A stretch of 60,725 nucleotides of DNA, from the NCBI GenBank assembly GCA_009921265.1, contig RFYV01000013.1, forward strand, positions 1 through 60,725, read 5' to 3'. Source of the stretch: Betaproteobacteria bacterium. GTDB taxonomy: Bacteria > Pseudomonadota > Gammaproteobacteria > Burkholderiales > Burkholderiaceae_C. Numbering within the stretch: position 1 is the first letter of the stretch; each line of letters opens with the position of its first letter. A program made the translations under genes and the position numbers. Of the stretch, positions 45,877 to 55,411 are shown piece by piece. The notes beneath the pieces are model-generated. The model searched no databases and was not told the origin of the DNA. It saw only the letters and a program-made list of their open reading frames with translations.

Positions 45877-46871
45877 TTCACATTGGATCTTTGTGTGTGA
45901 ATGAGATTGTCGATGGTTTTGAGAGCTTGCTCAATGACTTTAGGCCCATCACTGTCAACGATGTGACGATGGGTCATACTTTTGAGCCATGTGAGTTGAC
46001 GTTTGGCCAATTGTCGACTGGCAATCACGCCTAGTTCATACCATTTTCTAATTTGCTCGGGCGATAGGGGGATGTCATCGTTGAGATTTTCGTCCATCAC
46101 TTGCCAACCCTGTCGATATCCCACGCAACGCATCGATGGTAAATCGGGATGTAAATCACCGCGCTGTCTAAGTTGATGCAATTCAGCAATCAATCCATCT
46201 CTCAGCATTTGTGTGAATCGTTGTTCGATGCGTTGATGCAACCAAGCGCGCGATTGAGGTTCAAGCGATATCAAGGGAAAACCCATACTGGTTTTATTTG
46301 TTCTTCCTAACAGTGATGAAAGTGGTTGTCCTATGATTTCAAAAACCTCTAATGCACGTGAGATGCGTTGTGCATCGTGAGGCGGTAGTCGCTCGGCAGT
46401 GACTGGATCAATAGATGCGAGTTGCGCATGCATGACAGGCCAGCCTTTTTGTTTCGCTTCATTTTCAATGCGCATTCGAACTTGTGGATCGGCAACTGGC
46501 AAATCATCAAGCCCATCGCGCAAAGCTTTGAAGTACAACATGGTTCCACCCACTAGCAAGGGCAAGCGACCGCGTGATTGAATTTGTTGGATGCATTGAC
46601 TTGCGGCTTTGACAAATTCTGCTGCACTGTAGGCGTTTGTAGGCTCTCGAATATTAATCAGATGATGCGCGACGCTATGGAGTTCTTGCTTGGATGGCTT
46701 GGCTGTGCCGATGTCCATGCCTTTGTAAACTAAAGCTGAATCAACATTGATAATTTCAATGGGCCAATGCTTGGCGATTTCTAATGCGATGGCGGTTTTG
46801 CCCGAGGCCGTAGGGCCCGCTAAGCCAATTGCGTTGTACGTGTGATTAGATTTTTGCACCTGTATCACCAT
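45873..46871 (-). CDS. miaA: tRNA dimethylallyltransferase MiaA
   Basis: MiaA adds the dimethylallyl group to A37 of tRNAs reading codons that begin with U, improving decoding. The 332-residue enzyme has the P-loop [25 protein letters not shown] and [13 protein letters not shown], in the usual positions. It overlaps the MFS gene upstream by 26 nt and rluA downstream by 4 nt. The mutL-MFS-miaA order is typical of Comamonadaceae-like genomes. Confidence 0.95.
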   Translation of the reverse strand: MVIQVQKSNHTYNAIGLAGPTASGKTAIALEIAKHWPIEIINVDSALVYKGMDIGTAKPSKQELHSVAHHLINIREPTNAYSAAEFVKAASQCIQQIQSRGRLPLLVGGTMLYFKALRDGLDDLPVADPQVRMRIENEAKQKGWPVMHAQLASIDPVTAERLPPHDAQRISRALEVFEIIGQPLSSLLGRTNKTSMGFPLISLEPQSRAWLHQRIEQRFTQMLRDGLIAELHQLRQRGDLHPDLPSMRCVGYRQGWQVMDENLNDDIPLSPEQIRKWYELGVIASRQLAKRQLTWLKSMTHRHIVDSDGPKVIEQALKTIDNLIHTQRSNVK

Positions 46872-48051
46872 GCGTTTGAATCAATGTGAATGAAATGATG
46901 AGTAAGCAAGTACCCCAAAATGCCAGGCCTTGTGTGAGTGGTCCAATCGTATGATCCAATGTTTGACCCAACCAAATACCAATACCAAACGCGCAAACCA
47001 TCATGCCAAAACCGTTGATTGCAGAGGCTGCGCCTGCCGAATGTGGAAAGGGTGCCACACAAGCACTTTGTCCGATAGGTTGATGAATGCCGTGCGCCAA
47101 AATTGCTAATAAAAATGGAATGAGTAAACCCAGCAAAGTTTGTGGAAATAAATAAGAAACGAGCCAAGTGCTCCAACCGCCGACTGCACTGATCGTGCCT
47201 GCAATAGCCAATGTTTTTTTGACGCTGAATGTTTTTAATAAATAGCGACACAAAAATGTGCCGAGTATGTAGTCAATGCTCATCAATGACAAAATGAATC
47301 CGTATTCAATGCCACTGAGTTGATAAATTTTTAAAAAAACAAAAGACGATGATGCTAAAAAAGTAAACAACAAACCGAAAGCACTTGCAGTGAGCAACAT
47401 GTAAGCACGAAATGTAGGGTTGCAAACGATGGTCCACCAATTGTGTAATAAATAAATCGGCTCTGTTGCATGGATATTTTTTTGAATACACGTTTCTTTG
47501 AATTGAAAGGTAATGAGCAATAACATTGCAAAGCCATAAACCGTTAATGCTTGTAAGGCGACATGCCACCCCCAGTTTTGGGTTAGCCATCCTCCCAAAA
47601 TCGGGCCGCTTAAAGCAATAAATCCCAATCCTGTCATGGCCCTTGACATCACGCGCGCGCCCTCAATCGGTTCGAATAAATCTCTGATAATGGCGCGACC
47701 ACACATCACCACAGCACCCATCGCCGTTCCTTGAATGGTTCGCCAAAGGATCAATTGCTCGATACTGTTTGACAGTGCTGATCCAATCGCCGAGAGCGAG
47801 TACATTGCAAGGCCAATTAGTAGAACCGGTCTGCGTCCCCACCGATCCGACACAGGCCCCCACACCAATTGAGAAATGCCAAACGCAAACAATAAACTCG
47901 TCAGTGTGAATTGCGCTTGCGAAATGCTGGCACCAAAACCATCGGTGAGTTTGGGAAGCGCAGGTAGATATAAATCAGTGGTGACAGGTTGTATGCCCAT
48001 GATCAAAGAGAGCATGACGACCAAAAACGTCGGATGAATACGCCGCATCAT
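46846..48051 (-). CDS. Bcr/CflA-type MFS transporter
   Basis: A 401-residue inner-membrane drug-efflux-type transporter with twelve helices. Motif A ([15 protein letters not shown]) follows TM2. The N-terminus after MMRRIHPTF gives [19 protein letters not shown], typical of Bcr/CflA proteins. Start at 48051, overlapping the mutL stop by 4 nt. A longer frame to 48123 is not supported. Confidence 0.9.
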   Translation of the reverse strand: MMRRIHPTFLVVMLSLIMGIQPVTTDLYLPALPKLTDGFGASISQAQFTLTSLLFAFGISQLVWGPVSDRWGRRPVLLIGLAMYSLSAIGSALSNSIEQLILWRTIQGTAMGAVVMCGRAIIRDLFEPIEGARVMSRAMTGLGFIALSGPILGGWLTQNWGWHVALQALTVYGFAMLLLITFQFKETCIQKNIHATEPIYLLHNWWTIVCNPTFRAYMLLTASAFGLLFTFLASSSFVFLKIYQLSGIEYGFILSLMSIDYILGTFLCRYLLKTFSVKKTLAIAGTISAVGGWSTWLVSYLFPQTLLGLLIPFLLAILAHGIHQPIGQSACVAPFPHSAGAASAINGFGMMVCAFGIGIWLGQTLDHTIGPLTQGLAFWGTCLLIISFTLIQTHGDTGAKI

Positions 48052-49901
48052 CGCCCACGCATAAAGAAAGCGTCTAACTCTTTGTGAGTGAGTTGTCTCC
48101 AAGTGGGGCGACCGTGATTGCATTGGTCCGATCGTTCGGTGGTTTCCATTTTCCGAAGCAACGCATTCATTTCTTCGATCGTGAGTGCGCGATTGGCACG
48201 CACAGCGCCGTGACAGGCCATGGTGGCGAGTAATTCATGTTGCGCGCGATCAATCACAGTGCTTGAATCGTGGTGGGCCAATTCGCTGAGCATGCTGCGT
48301 GACAACGCGACCGCGTCGCCCTGCAATAAATTGACGGGCACAGAACGCACGGCCAATGACTTGGAGGAGAGCGGTGCAATATCTAAACCGAGTTGTTGAA
48401 TCACTTCTTGAAATTCTTGCGCGGTTGCAATTTCTTGATCAGTTGCTGCAAACGTGGTGGGGATGAGCAACGGTTGGCTTTGCACGCCTTGTCCATCGAG
48501 TTGTTGTTTTAAACGTTCATAAACAATGCGCTCGTGCGCCGCGTGCATATCCACAATCACCATACCTGCATGATTTTGAGCGAGTATGTAAACGCCGTGC
48601 AGTTGAGCGATCGCTTTACCTAAAGGCCAGTCTTGGTCACTTGAAAATGCAGATGTTGACGCTTGATAGTTGCTCGTTGGGTTTTGAGCGAACAGGGGTG
48701 CGGTGGCTTGAGCAGAGGGAGTCCATAGTTTTTGAAGATCATCCACAGCATTTGAGCCTTGATTCAACTCCATGCGCGATTGTCGCCATGTGTTTAAAGA
48801 TGCATGGGTGCTATCTGAGTTTGTGTTTCCAAACGATCGAAGATCAGCAATGGCGCGTGAATGCTCGTTGAAAGGCGCATGGTTTTGAGATCGTGGCGTG
48901 GCCAGCGTCGACTCAACCGCATGTCGTATCGCTTGATGAATTTCGCGGCTGTCTCTGAATCGAACTTCAATTTTAGTGGGGTGAACATTGACGTCAACGC
49001 GCATCGGGTCGATTTGTACAAACAACACATACACGGGTTGACGTTGACCGTGAAGAAAGTCTTCATATGCGCTGCGCGCCGCATGCATGATGACGCGATC
49101 GCGCACATAGCGTTGATTGACGTAAGCAAATTGATGATCGGCACGTGACCTTGCAAAATCGGGGAGGCCCACGCGGCCTTGTACCCTGATATTGCCATGC
49201 AAATGATCAACGGCCAATGATTGATCTAAAAATTCATCGCCCAAAATATCGCGCATGCGATGGTCGTGTGCTTGTTCTCCAGATTGTGCACGCCACTGCT
49301 CAATCGTTTTGCCTTCGTGCCAAATTGAAAAACCGACATCGGGTCTGGACAAAGCGTGACGTTGGACAGATTCCAAGCAATGCGCCAATTCGGTGGCTTC
49401 ACTTTTTAAAAATTTACGACGCGCAGGCGTGCTAAAAAATAATTCTTTGACTTCGATGCTGGTGCCTTGCGATCGAGCCGCCGCTTGTAATTCACCTGTG
49501 CGTGCTTGCAATTGCATAGCGTGCGCATCGATATGCGTTCTGGAAGAGATGGTTAATTCGGATACCGATGCTATCGCAGCCAATGCTTCACCGCGAAAAC
49601 CCATGGTACTCACCGACTCTAAATCGTGGAGGTTGCGAATTTTGCTGGTTGCATGACGCTTGATTGACATGCTCAATGAATCGGCGTGCATGCCGTGTCC
49701 ATCGTCTTCGACTGCGATGAGTCGCGTGCCGCCTGCAATTAAACGCACTGTGATGTTTTGTGCGCCCGCGTCTAAAGCGTTGTCGACCAATTCACGCACG
49801 ACTGAAGAGGGGCGCTCGACCACTTCACCCGCTGCAATTTGGCTGATGAGTTCGTCGGGTAACTCTTGTATGGATCTAGGAATTGGGGGGGAATGGTTCA
49901 C
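48048..49901 (-). CDS. mutL: DNA mismatch repair protein MutL
   Basis: MutL couples mismatch recognition by MutS to strand removal. The 617-residue protein has the GHKL ATPase motifs: IAAGEVVERPSSVVRELVDN (catalytic Glu 37, Asn 41), EDDGHGM (65-71), TMGFRGEAL and the later NVHPTKIEVRF. A variable linker precedes the C-terminal dimerisation domain ending GRPTWRQLTHKELDAFF. It has no DQHA-x2-E-x4-E nick motif that I can see, as in methyl-directed systems. It heads a chain of overlapping genes running to the SDR. Confidence 0.95.
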   Translation of the reverse strand: MNHSPPIPRSIQELPDELISQIAAGEVVERPSSVVRELVDNALDAGAQNITVRLIAGGTRLIAVEDDGHGMHADSLSMSIKRHATSKIRNLHDLESVSTMGFRGEALAAIASVSELTISSRTHIDAHAMQLQARTGELQAAARSQGTSIEVKELFFSTPARRKFLKSEATELAHCLESVQRHALSRPDVGFSIWHEGKTIEQWRAQSGEQAHDHRMRDILGDEFLDQSLAVDHLHGNIRVQGRVGLPDFARSRADHQFAYVNQRYVRDRVIMHAARSAYEDFLHGQRQPVYVLFVQIDPMRVDVNVHPTKIEVRFRDSREIHQAIRHAVESTLATPRSQNHAPFNEHSRAIADLRSFGNTNSDSTHASLNTWRQSRMELNQGSNAVDDLQKLWTPSAQATAPLFAQNPTSNYQASTSAFSSDQDWPLGKAIAQLHGVYILAQNHAGMVIVDMHAAHERIVYERLKQQLDGQGVQSQPLLIPTTFAATDQEIATAQEFQEVIQQLGLDIAPLSSKSLAVRSVPVNLLQGDAVALSRSMLSELAHHDSSTVIDRAQHELLATMACHGAVRANRALTIEEMNALLRKMETTERSDQCNHGRPTWRQLTHKELDAFFMRGR

Positions 49902-49955
49902 CCTACTATTCTAGGTGAGCCTCGCATATCCCCAAATTCAAGGGATAATCGATTT

Positions 49956-50600
49956 ATGGAACTCATTAACTTCGTCATCGACTTTATTCTTCATGTGGAC
50001 CGCTACATCGAAACTTTTGTGCAAAACAATGGCGCGTGGGTTTACGCATTGTTGTTTGTCATTGTTTTTGTAGAAACGGGCTTGGTCATCATGCCGTTTT
50101 TGCCTGGTGACTCCTTGCTCTTTATCGTCGGCGCGTTGTGTGGCGCGGGAATGATGAATTTGCCCTTGGCTTTGGGGTTGTTATGGGTGGCTGCTATTTT
50201 GGGCGATCAATGTAATTATTTAGTTGGCCGACATTTGGGTCAACGGATTTTGCAAACGCCTAAGTCGCGATGGTTCAATCGAAAAGCCTATGACAGCGCG
50301 CACGATTTTTATGAGCAACACGGCGCCATCACCATTGTGATTGCGAGGTTCATGCCTTTTATACGCACCTTTGCACCGTTTGTTGCAGGTGTAGCGCATA
50401 TGAGTCGTCAAAAGTTTAGTTTATTCAACGTATTGGGTGCAACAATTTGGGTTGTGGGTATTGGTTTAGCGGGATACTTTTTTGGCAACATCGAATGGGT
50501 GCAAAAGAATTTTGAAAAAATCATCTGGGCCATGATTCTTGGTCCTGGAATCATTGCCATTGTGGGCGGTTGGCATGCCAGTCGCAAAAAAAAGAAGTGA
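49956..50600 (+). CDS. DedA-family membrane protein
   Basis: A 214-residue inner-membrane protein of the DedA/VTT family, implicated in undecaprenyl-phosphate and phospholipid flipping and in membrane potential. FVETGLVIMPFLPGDSLL lies in the first membrane repeat, with RFMPFIRTFAPFVAGVAHM as the family signature. A basic C-terminus follows. Start at MELINFVIDF (49956). The oxygenase pair starts 27 nt downstream on the same strand. Confidence 0.9.
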   Translation: MELINFVIDFILHVDRYIETFVQNNGAWVYALLFVIVFVETGLVIMPFLPGDSLLFIVGALCGAGMMNLPLALGLLWVAAILGDQCNYLVGRHLGQRILQTPKSRWFNRKAYDSAHDFYEQHGAITIVIARFMPFIRTFAPFVAGVAHMSRQKFSLFNVLGATIWVVGIGLAGYFFGNIEWVQKNFEKIIWAMILGPGIIAIVGGWHASRKKKK

Positions 50601-50626
50601 TTTGATTTTTAATTAAGGACATCATA

Positions 50627-51946
50627 GTGAATGCAGTTGAAAAAACGGTGCACTGGTCAACGCAAGACTCGAGTCGCATTCCATTTGGTGTTTATACAGA
50701 CGCCGATTTGCATGCGCGTGAACTCAATCAATTGTTTTATAAAAACCATTGGGGATATGTCGGACTGTTGGCAGAAATTCCAAAATTAGGCGATTTCAAA
50801 TTGTCATGGGTGGGCGAGCGCCAAGTCATTATGGTGCGCGATAACGTCAAAGCATCCGACGCCGGTGTTGATCACGGCATTCGTGTGGTTGAGAATCGAT
50901 GCGCGCACCGTGGCGTTCGTTTTTGTCAGGAGTCGCACGGCAATCGCCGCAGTTTTGTCTGTCCCTATCATCAATGGGCGTACAAGCTCAATGGAGATTT
51001 GGGTGGGTTGCCTTTTAAAGATGGCGTCAAAGAAGGCGATGAAGTCAACGGTGGCATGCCTGCAGATTTTGATCTCAAAGCGCATGGATTAACCAAACTC
51101 AAAGTTGCTGTTTTGCACGGATTGGTGTTTGCTTCTTTTGATACAACGGTGGAGTCGATTGAAGATTATTTGGGTCCTAACGTGATGCCGTGGATCAATC
51201 GAATATTTAAAAATAAAAAACTCACGCTGTTGGGGTACAACCGACAACACATTCCAGGCAACTGGAAGTTGATGATGGAAAATATCAAAGATCCCTACCA
51301 TCCGGGTTTGTTGCACACATGGTTTGTTACGTTTGGTTTGTGGCGCGCCGATCAAAAAAGTCGCATGGTGATGGACAACAAGGGGCGTCATGCGGTGATG
51401 ATTTCAAGACGCAATCAAGGTGGTCAAAGTCAGGTGACTCAAGGTGTGAGTAGCTTCAAAGCCAATATGACTTTGCACGACGATCGATTGCTCGATGTGG
51501 TGCCCGAGCCTTGGTGGACGATCAACGATCCGTCTGATTTGTCGCAAAGCATCACGCCAACCGTGACCATGATTACTTTATTTCCGGGCTTGATTATTCA
51601 GCAACAAGTCAATTCTTTATCCACGCGGCACATCATTCCACGCGGTCATGATGGTTTTGATTTTGTATGGACGCATTTTGGTTTTGAAGACGATACTCCC
51701 GAGATGACAACGCGTCGTTTGCGTCAATCTAATTTGTTTGGCCCCGCTGGTTTTGTCAGTGCCGACGATGGAGAAGTCATTGAGATGAGTCAAGACGGGT
51801 TTCAACAAAAAAACAGCGATGGTTTGTCGCAAGGCGAAACGCTAGTGGAGTTGGGTGGGCGTGATTGCGAAATGACCGAGCACATGGTCACCGAGAGCTT
51901 GATACGAAGCATGTACGCCTATTGGAAGAAAGTGATGAAGGTATGA
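50627..51946 (+). CDS. nagG: Salicylate 5-hydroxylase-like oxygenase, large subunit
   Basis: The alpha subunit of a Rieske ring-hydroxylating oxygenase, 439 residues. The Rieske [2Fe-2S] ligands are Cys 92 and His 94 (CAHRGVRFC) and Cys 112 and His 115 (CPYHQW). The mononuclear iron site is ENIKDPYHPGLLH (Asp 222, His 225, His 230). Overall similarity from memory is closest to NagG, which with NagH converts salicylate to gentisate. Start GTG at 50627 with AAGGA 7 nt upstream. The small subunit follows with a 4-nt overlap. No ferredoxin or reductase gene is nearby. Confidence 0.85.
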   Translation: MNAVEKTVHWSTQDSSRIPFGVYTDADLHARELNQLFYKNHWGYVGLLAEIPKLGDFKLSWVGERQVIMVRDNVKASDAGVDHGIRVVENRCAHRGVRFCQESHGNRRSFVCPYHQWAYKLNGDLGGLPFKDGVKEGDEVNGGMPADFDLKAHGLTKLKVAVLHGLVFASFDTTVESIEDYLGPNVMPWINRIFKNKKLTLLGYNRQHIPGNWKLMMENIKDPYHPGLLHTWFVTFGLWRADQKSRMVMDNKGRHAVMISRRNQGGQSQVTQGVSSFKANMTLHDDRLLDVVPEPWWTINDPSDLSQSITPTVTMITLFPGLIIQQQVNSLSTRHIIPRGHDGFDFVWTHFGFEDDTPEMTTRRLRQSNLFGPAGFVSADDGEVIEMSQDGFQQKNSDGLSQGETLVELGGRDCEMTEHMVTESLIRSMYAYWKKVMKV

Positions 51947-52482
51947 GCTCAATTAATCCAATCATTTTGTGGGACGATTTGGATTCAACCCAACGCATGC
52001 TTTGGCGAGATGAATTGCTTCAATTGCAATTGAGTTATGTTGACGCATTAGACAGCGCACGATTTGAAGAGTGGCCTGATTTTTTTATGCCTGACGCAAG
52101 ATACACCGTGCAATCACGTGAAAATTTTGATCGCGGCTTGCCACTGGCATTAATGGATTTAGAGAGTCAAGGCATGATGCGTGATCGTGTGTACGGGGTC
52201 ACGCAAACTATTTTTCATGCGCCTTACTACATGCGCCATCTGTGTAACAGTCCGTTGATTGTGGACATGAAACTCAACGATCAAGTGGAGGGCGGCTTTG
52301 TACTAAGCGCTCGCACACACTATTCGGTTTATAGGACCAAGCCTGGACAATCGAGTCAAATTTATAACGTGGGGTGCTATCACGATGAGGTGGTGCAAAC
52401 AACAAACGGTTTGCGATTTATCAAAAAATTATGCGTGTATGACACCGAGTTAATTTTAAATTCTTTGATTTATCCCATCTAA
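51943..52482 (+). CDS. nagH: Salicylate 5-hydroxylase-like oxygenase, small subunit
   Basis: A 179-residue beta subunit of ring-hydroxylating oxygenases (cone-shaped NTF2-like fold): LQLSYVDALDSARFEEWPDF, PDARYTVQSREN and RFIKKLCVYDTELILNSL. It has structural rather than catalytic roles. Start at 51943, where ATGA overlaps the large-subunit stop. Its end is 5 nt from the end of convergent amiC. Confidence 0.85.
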   Translation: MSSINPIILWDDLDSTQRMLWRDELLQLQLSYVDALDSARFEEWPDFFMPDARYTVQSRENFDRGLPLALMDLESQGMMRDRVYGVTQTIFHAPYYMRHLCNSPLIVDMKLNDQVEGGFVLSARTHYSVYRTKPGQSSQIYNVGCYHDEVVQTTNGLRFIKKLCVYDTELILNSLIYPI

Positions 52483-52487
52483 AGATT

Positions 52488-53843
52488 TCATGCAGGTTTG
52501 CTGTGCGCCAATGGTGGGTTGCGTTTAAAGTATTGCACAATCCCTGACATGAGCGCATCAGATAATTTATTTTGATAGCCCTCGGTGTTGAGCAAAGATT
52601 CTTCTTGCGGATTGCTAATAAATGCAGTTTCCACCAAAATACTGGGTATATCGGGCGCTTTTAATACCGCAAAGCCCGCTTGTTCTACTTGAGGTTTGTG
52701 TAATTTTCCAAATTGTCTAATTTGCCCGAGCATCTCTGTGCCCAACTTGAGGCTGTCGTTGATTTGTGCGGTTGTGCTCATGTCAAACAATGTGCGTTGC
52801 ACAGTTGCATCTTTCACTTTGATATTGAGTCCACCCACCGAGTCGGCTCGATTTTCTTGTTGAGCCATCCAGCGCGCAGTCGAACTTGACGCTGAACCTT
52901 GACTCAATGCGAAAACACTCGCACCTCTTGCTTGAGGGGTAAAAAAAGCATCGGCATGAATGCTAATAAATAAATCAGCTTTAACGCGTTGCGCTTTTTG
53001 TACTCGCACATGCAAAGGTACAAAAAAATCGGCGTCGCGTGTGAGATAAGCGCGCATCGGTAAATCGCCGTGGCGAGTTTTGACAACGGTTGAATGGATG
53101 CGTTCTTGGAGTCGTTGTGCAATTTGTAAGACCACATCTTTTTCGCGTGTGCCATTTGGGCCTACTGCGCCTGGGTCCTCTCCGCCATGTCCCGGGTCGA
53201 GCGCAACAATCACAAAGCGATCGGTTTTTGACGACGTGATGGGCGTTGGCGCTTGAATGGGTGCACTTGCGACAGGTGGTGGTTTGTTGATGGATTCACG
53301 CGATTGATTGGCAATTAAGTCACCCAAAGGGTCGCTAGGCGGTACAGCTGTTTTTTCTTTTAAGCGTTCTTCGATGAGTTTGGCTAAGGGATCAATTTCG
53401 ATTGTGGGATACAAATCTAAAACCAATCGGTGTTGGTATTTGGCCTGACCTGATACAACGGGCGCCAGAGTAAAGACCTGTGGTTTGACGGCTTGTCGCA
53501 AGTCTAGAACAAGTCTTACTGTTGTTGGATTGAATTGACCCACTCGCACACCGCTGATAAATGGATCGTCCGATTTGACTTGACCCACCAACTCGCGTAA
53601 GGTCGGATTGAGTTCAATTCCTTCTATATCTACGGCCAATCGCGGTGGGTTATCGATGAATGTTTGTGATGTGGGCAATGCACTGTCTGATTCAATCGTG
53701 ACGCGAGTGTATTCTGCCGCAGGCCATACGCGAACAGCCAAGATGGTCCCGCCGCGTGCAATCTGAGCCACACCCAACAGCAGCACCGTGCTGTTGATTT
53801 GTAGCCAACGCCTACGCGAAAGTGAATCAAAATTGAAATTCAT
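52488..53843 (-). CDS. amiC: N-acetylmuramoyl-L-alanine amidase AmiC
   Basis: A 451-residue periplasmic amidase that splits septal peptidoglycan for daughter-cell separation. N-terminal Tat signal with SRRRWLQ (residues 9-15), AMIN domain (about 35-145, for septal targeting), a low-complexity linker (160-205) and Amidase_3 domain with zinc residues in DPGHGGEDPGA (216-226), SIHADAF (294-300) and VETAFIS (404-410). It overlaps tsaE by 4 nt. Confidence 0.95.
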   Translation of the reverse strand: MNFNFDSLSRRRWLQINSTVLLLGVAQIARGGTILAVRVWPAAEYTRVTIESDSALPTSQTFIDNPPRLAVDIEGIELNPTLRELVGQVKSDDPFISGVRVGQFNPTTVRLVLDLRQAVKPQVFTLAPVVSGQAKYQHRLVLDLYPTIEIDPLAKLIEERLKEKTAVPPSDPLGDLIANQSRESINKPPPVASAPIQAPTPITSSKTDRFVIVALDPGHGGEDPGAVGPNGTREKDVVLQIAQRLQERIHSTVVKTRHGDLPMRAYLTRDADFFVPLHVRVQKAQRVKADLFISIHADAFFTPQARGASVFALSQGSASSSTARWMAQQENRADSVGGLNIKVKDATVQRTLFDMSTTAQINDSLKLGTEMLGQIRQFGKLHKPQVEQAGFAVLKAPDIPSILVETAFISNPQEESLLNTEGYQNKLSDALMSGIVQYFKRNPPLAHSKPA

Positions 53844-54319
53844 TTCAACAAAGATTTTCCTACAGATGATTCGGCTCGCAAAGTAACGATTCGCGCGTCG
53901 TTTTCTTTGACTTGAATGTCGATGGTGAGATCAATGTGCGGTAGCAATCCTTGAGCGTGATCGGGCCATTCGCACAATTTAAGTCCCGGCGAGGCAAAAA
54001 TATCTCTGAGACCCGCGTCTTCCCACTCTCTGGGATCATTGAAGCGGTAAAAATCAAAGTGCCAAATCCCGATTGTTTTTTGATCGTACGTGCATTCATA
54101 AGGCTCGACAATCGTGTATGTTGGACTTTTGACGCGTCCTTCAACGCCTAATGCGTGCAAAATAGAGCGAACCAATGTGGTTTTCCCCGCGCCCAAATCG
54201 CCTTCAAGTGCGATGATGGCGTTGAAAATGGCGGGGCATTGTGCAAGATGCTGCGCAAACGCTTGCGTCGCGGCTTCATCAGGCCATAAAAGAGTTTTTA
54301 CAATTGCAGATTCGTTCAA
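53840..54319 (-). CDS. tsaE: tRNA threonylcarbamoyladenosine synthesis ATPase TsaE
   Basis: Part of the TsaB-TsaD-TsaE complex that makes t6A37 in ANN-decoding tRNAs. The 159-residue protein has the Walker A GDLGAGKTTLVR, the SPTYTIVEPYE loop, the HFDFYR motif and LKLCEWPDH. It overlaps amiC by 4 nt and is divergent from queG, 3 nt away. Confidence 0.95.
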   Translation of the reverse strand: MNESAIVKTLLWPDEAATQAFAQHLAQCPAIFNAIIALEGDLGAGKTTLVRSILHALGVEGRVKSPTYTIVEPYECTYDQKTIGIWHFDFYRFNDPREWEDAGLRDIFASPGLKLCEWPDHAQGLLPHIDLTIDIQVKENDARIVTLRAESSVGKSLLK

Positions 54320-54322
54320 AGG

Positions 54323-55411
54323 ATGTCAGTGACTATTGATCACGCCAAGTTGTTAATGCAGTTGCAAGAATGGGGGCAAGAATTGGGATTCTCCCAAATC
54401 GCGATTGCTCCTGTTGACTTATCAACCGCAGAACCTGGATTATCCAACTGGTTGGCCCAAGGCTTTCACGGAAGTATGCAATACATGGCCAAACACGGTT
54501 TAAACCGCGCAAGACCGGCGCAATTTGTGCCAGGTACGGTATCGGTGATTACTGCTCGAATGAATTATTTGCCCAAAGACACGACTAGCGATTGGGCAGA
54601 GCAAGAAACACGTCGATTAAACCATACCGAGCAAGCGGTGGTATCGATTTATGCCAGAGGACGCGACTATCACAAAGTAATGCGTCAGCGATTAGAAAAA
54701 CTAGCGCAACAGTTGCAACTCGAAGTGGGTGAGCTGGGTTATCGTGTGTTTACCGACTCAGCGCCCGTGCTTGAAGCGGAGTTGGCACAACGCAGTGGTC
54801 AGGGATGGCGGGGCAAACATACATTGATTTTGAATCGCGACGCAGGCTCGATGTTTTTTTTAGGCGAAATTTATATCGATGTGTTGTTGCCTGCTACTGC
54901 TCCTGTTCAAGATCATTGTGGAACTTGTCAATCGTGTATCGATGTATGTCCCACACAAGCGATTCTTGCGCCTGGTTTGTTGGACGCAAGGCGTTGCATC
55001 TCTTATCTCACCATTGAACACAAAGAATCGATTCCAATTGAGTTGAGACCGCTTATGGGTAATCGCATTTATGGTTGCGACGATTGCCAATTAATTTGTC
55101 CTTGGAATAAATACGCGCTGCGATCAACGCTTTCTGACTTTGATGCGCGTCATGATTTGCAGTCGGCGCAACTTTTAAGTTTATGGGCGTGGACGGCCAG
55201 CGATTTTGAAGAGCGCATGCAAGGCAGTGCGATTCGTCGGATTGGCTATGAGCAGTGGTTGCGCAATCTGGCTATTGCAATTGGCAATGCTCTGAAAGGT
55301 TGTGATGATTCGACTGCAAAAAAATTATTGGATGCTTTAAATACACGCTTGCATCAACACGGTGAATTGGTTGATGAACATATTGCTTGGGCTATTGAGC
55401 AATCCAACTAA
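54323..55411 (+). CDS. queG: Epoxyqueuosine reductase QueG
   Basis: Catalyses the last step of queuosine formation in tRNA, with cobalamin and two [4Fe-4S] clusters. The 362-residue protein has proton-donor Asp in FTDSAPVLE (about 145), the first cluster CGTCQSCIDVCP (Cys 199, 202, 205, 209) and the second CDDCQLICP (252, 255, 259) with Cys 225, followed by a HEAT-like C-terminus. Start at 54323, 3 nt beyond the tsaE start. Its end overlaps the convergent dehydrogenase by 4 nt. Confidence 0.95.
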   Translation: MSVTIDHAKLLMQLQEWGQELGFSQIAIAPVDLSTAEPGLSNWLAQGFHGSMQYMAKHGLNRARPAQFVPGTVSVITARMNYLPKDTTSDWAEQETRRLNHTEQAVVSIYARGRDYHKVMRQRLEKLAQQLQLEVGELGYRVFTDSAPVLEAELAQRSGQGWRGKHTLILNRDAGSMFFLGEIYIDVLLPATAPVQDHCGTCQSCIDVCPTQAILAPGLLDARRCISYLTIEHKESIPIELRPLMGNRIYGCDDCQLICPWNKYALRSTLSDFDARHDLQSAQLLSLWAWTASDFEERMQGSAIRRIGYEQWLRNLAIAIGNALKGCDDSTAKKLLDALNTRLHQHGELVDEHIAWAIEQSN

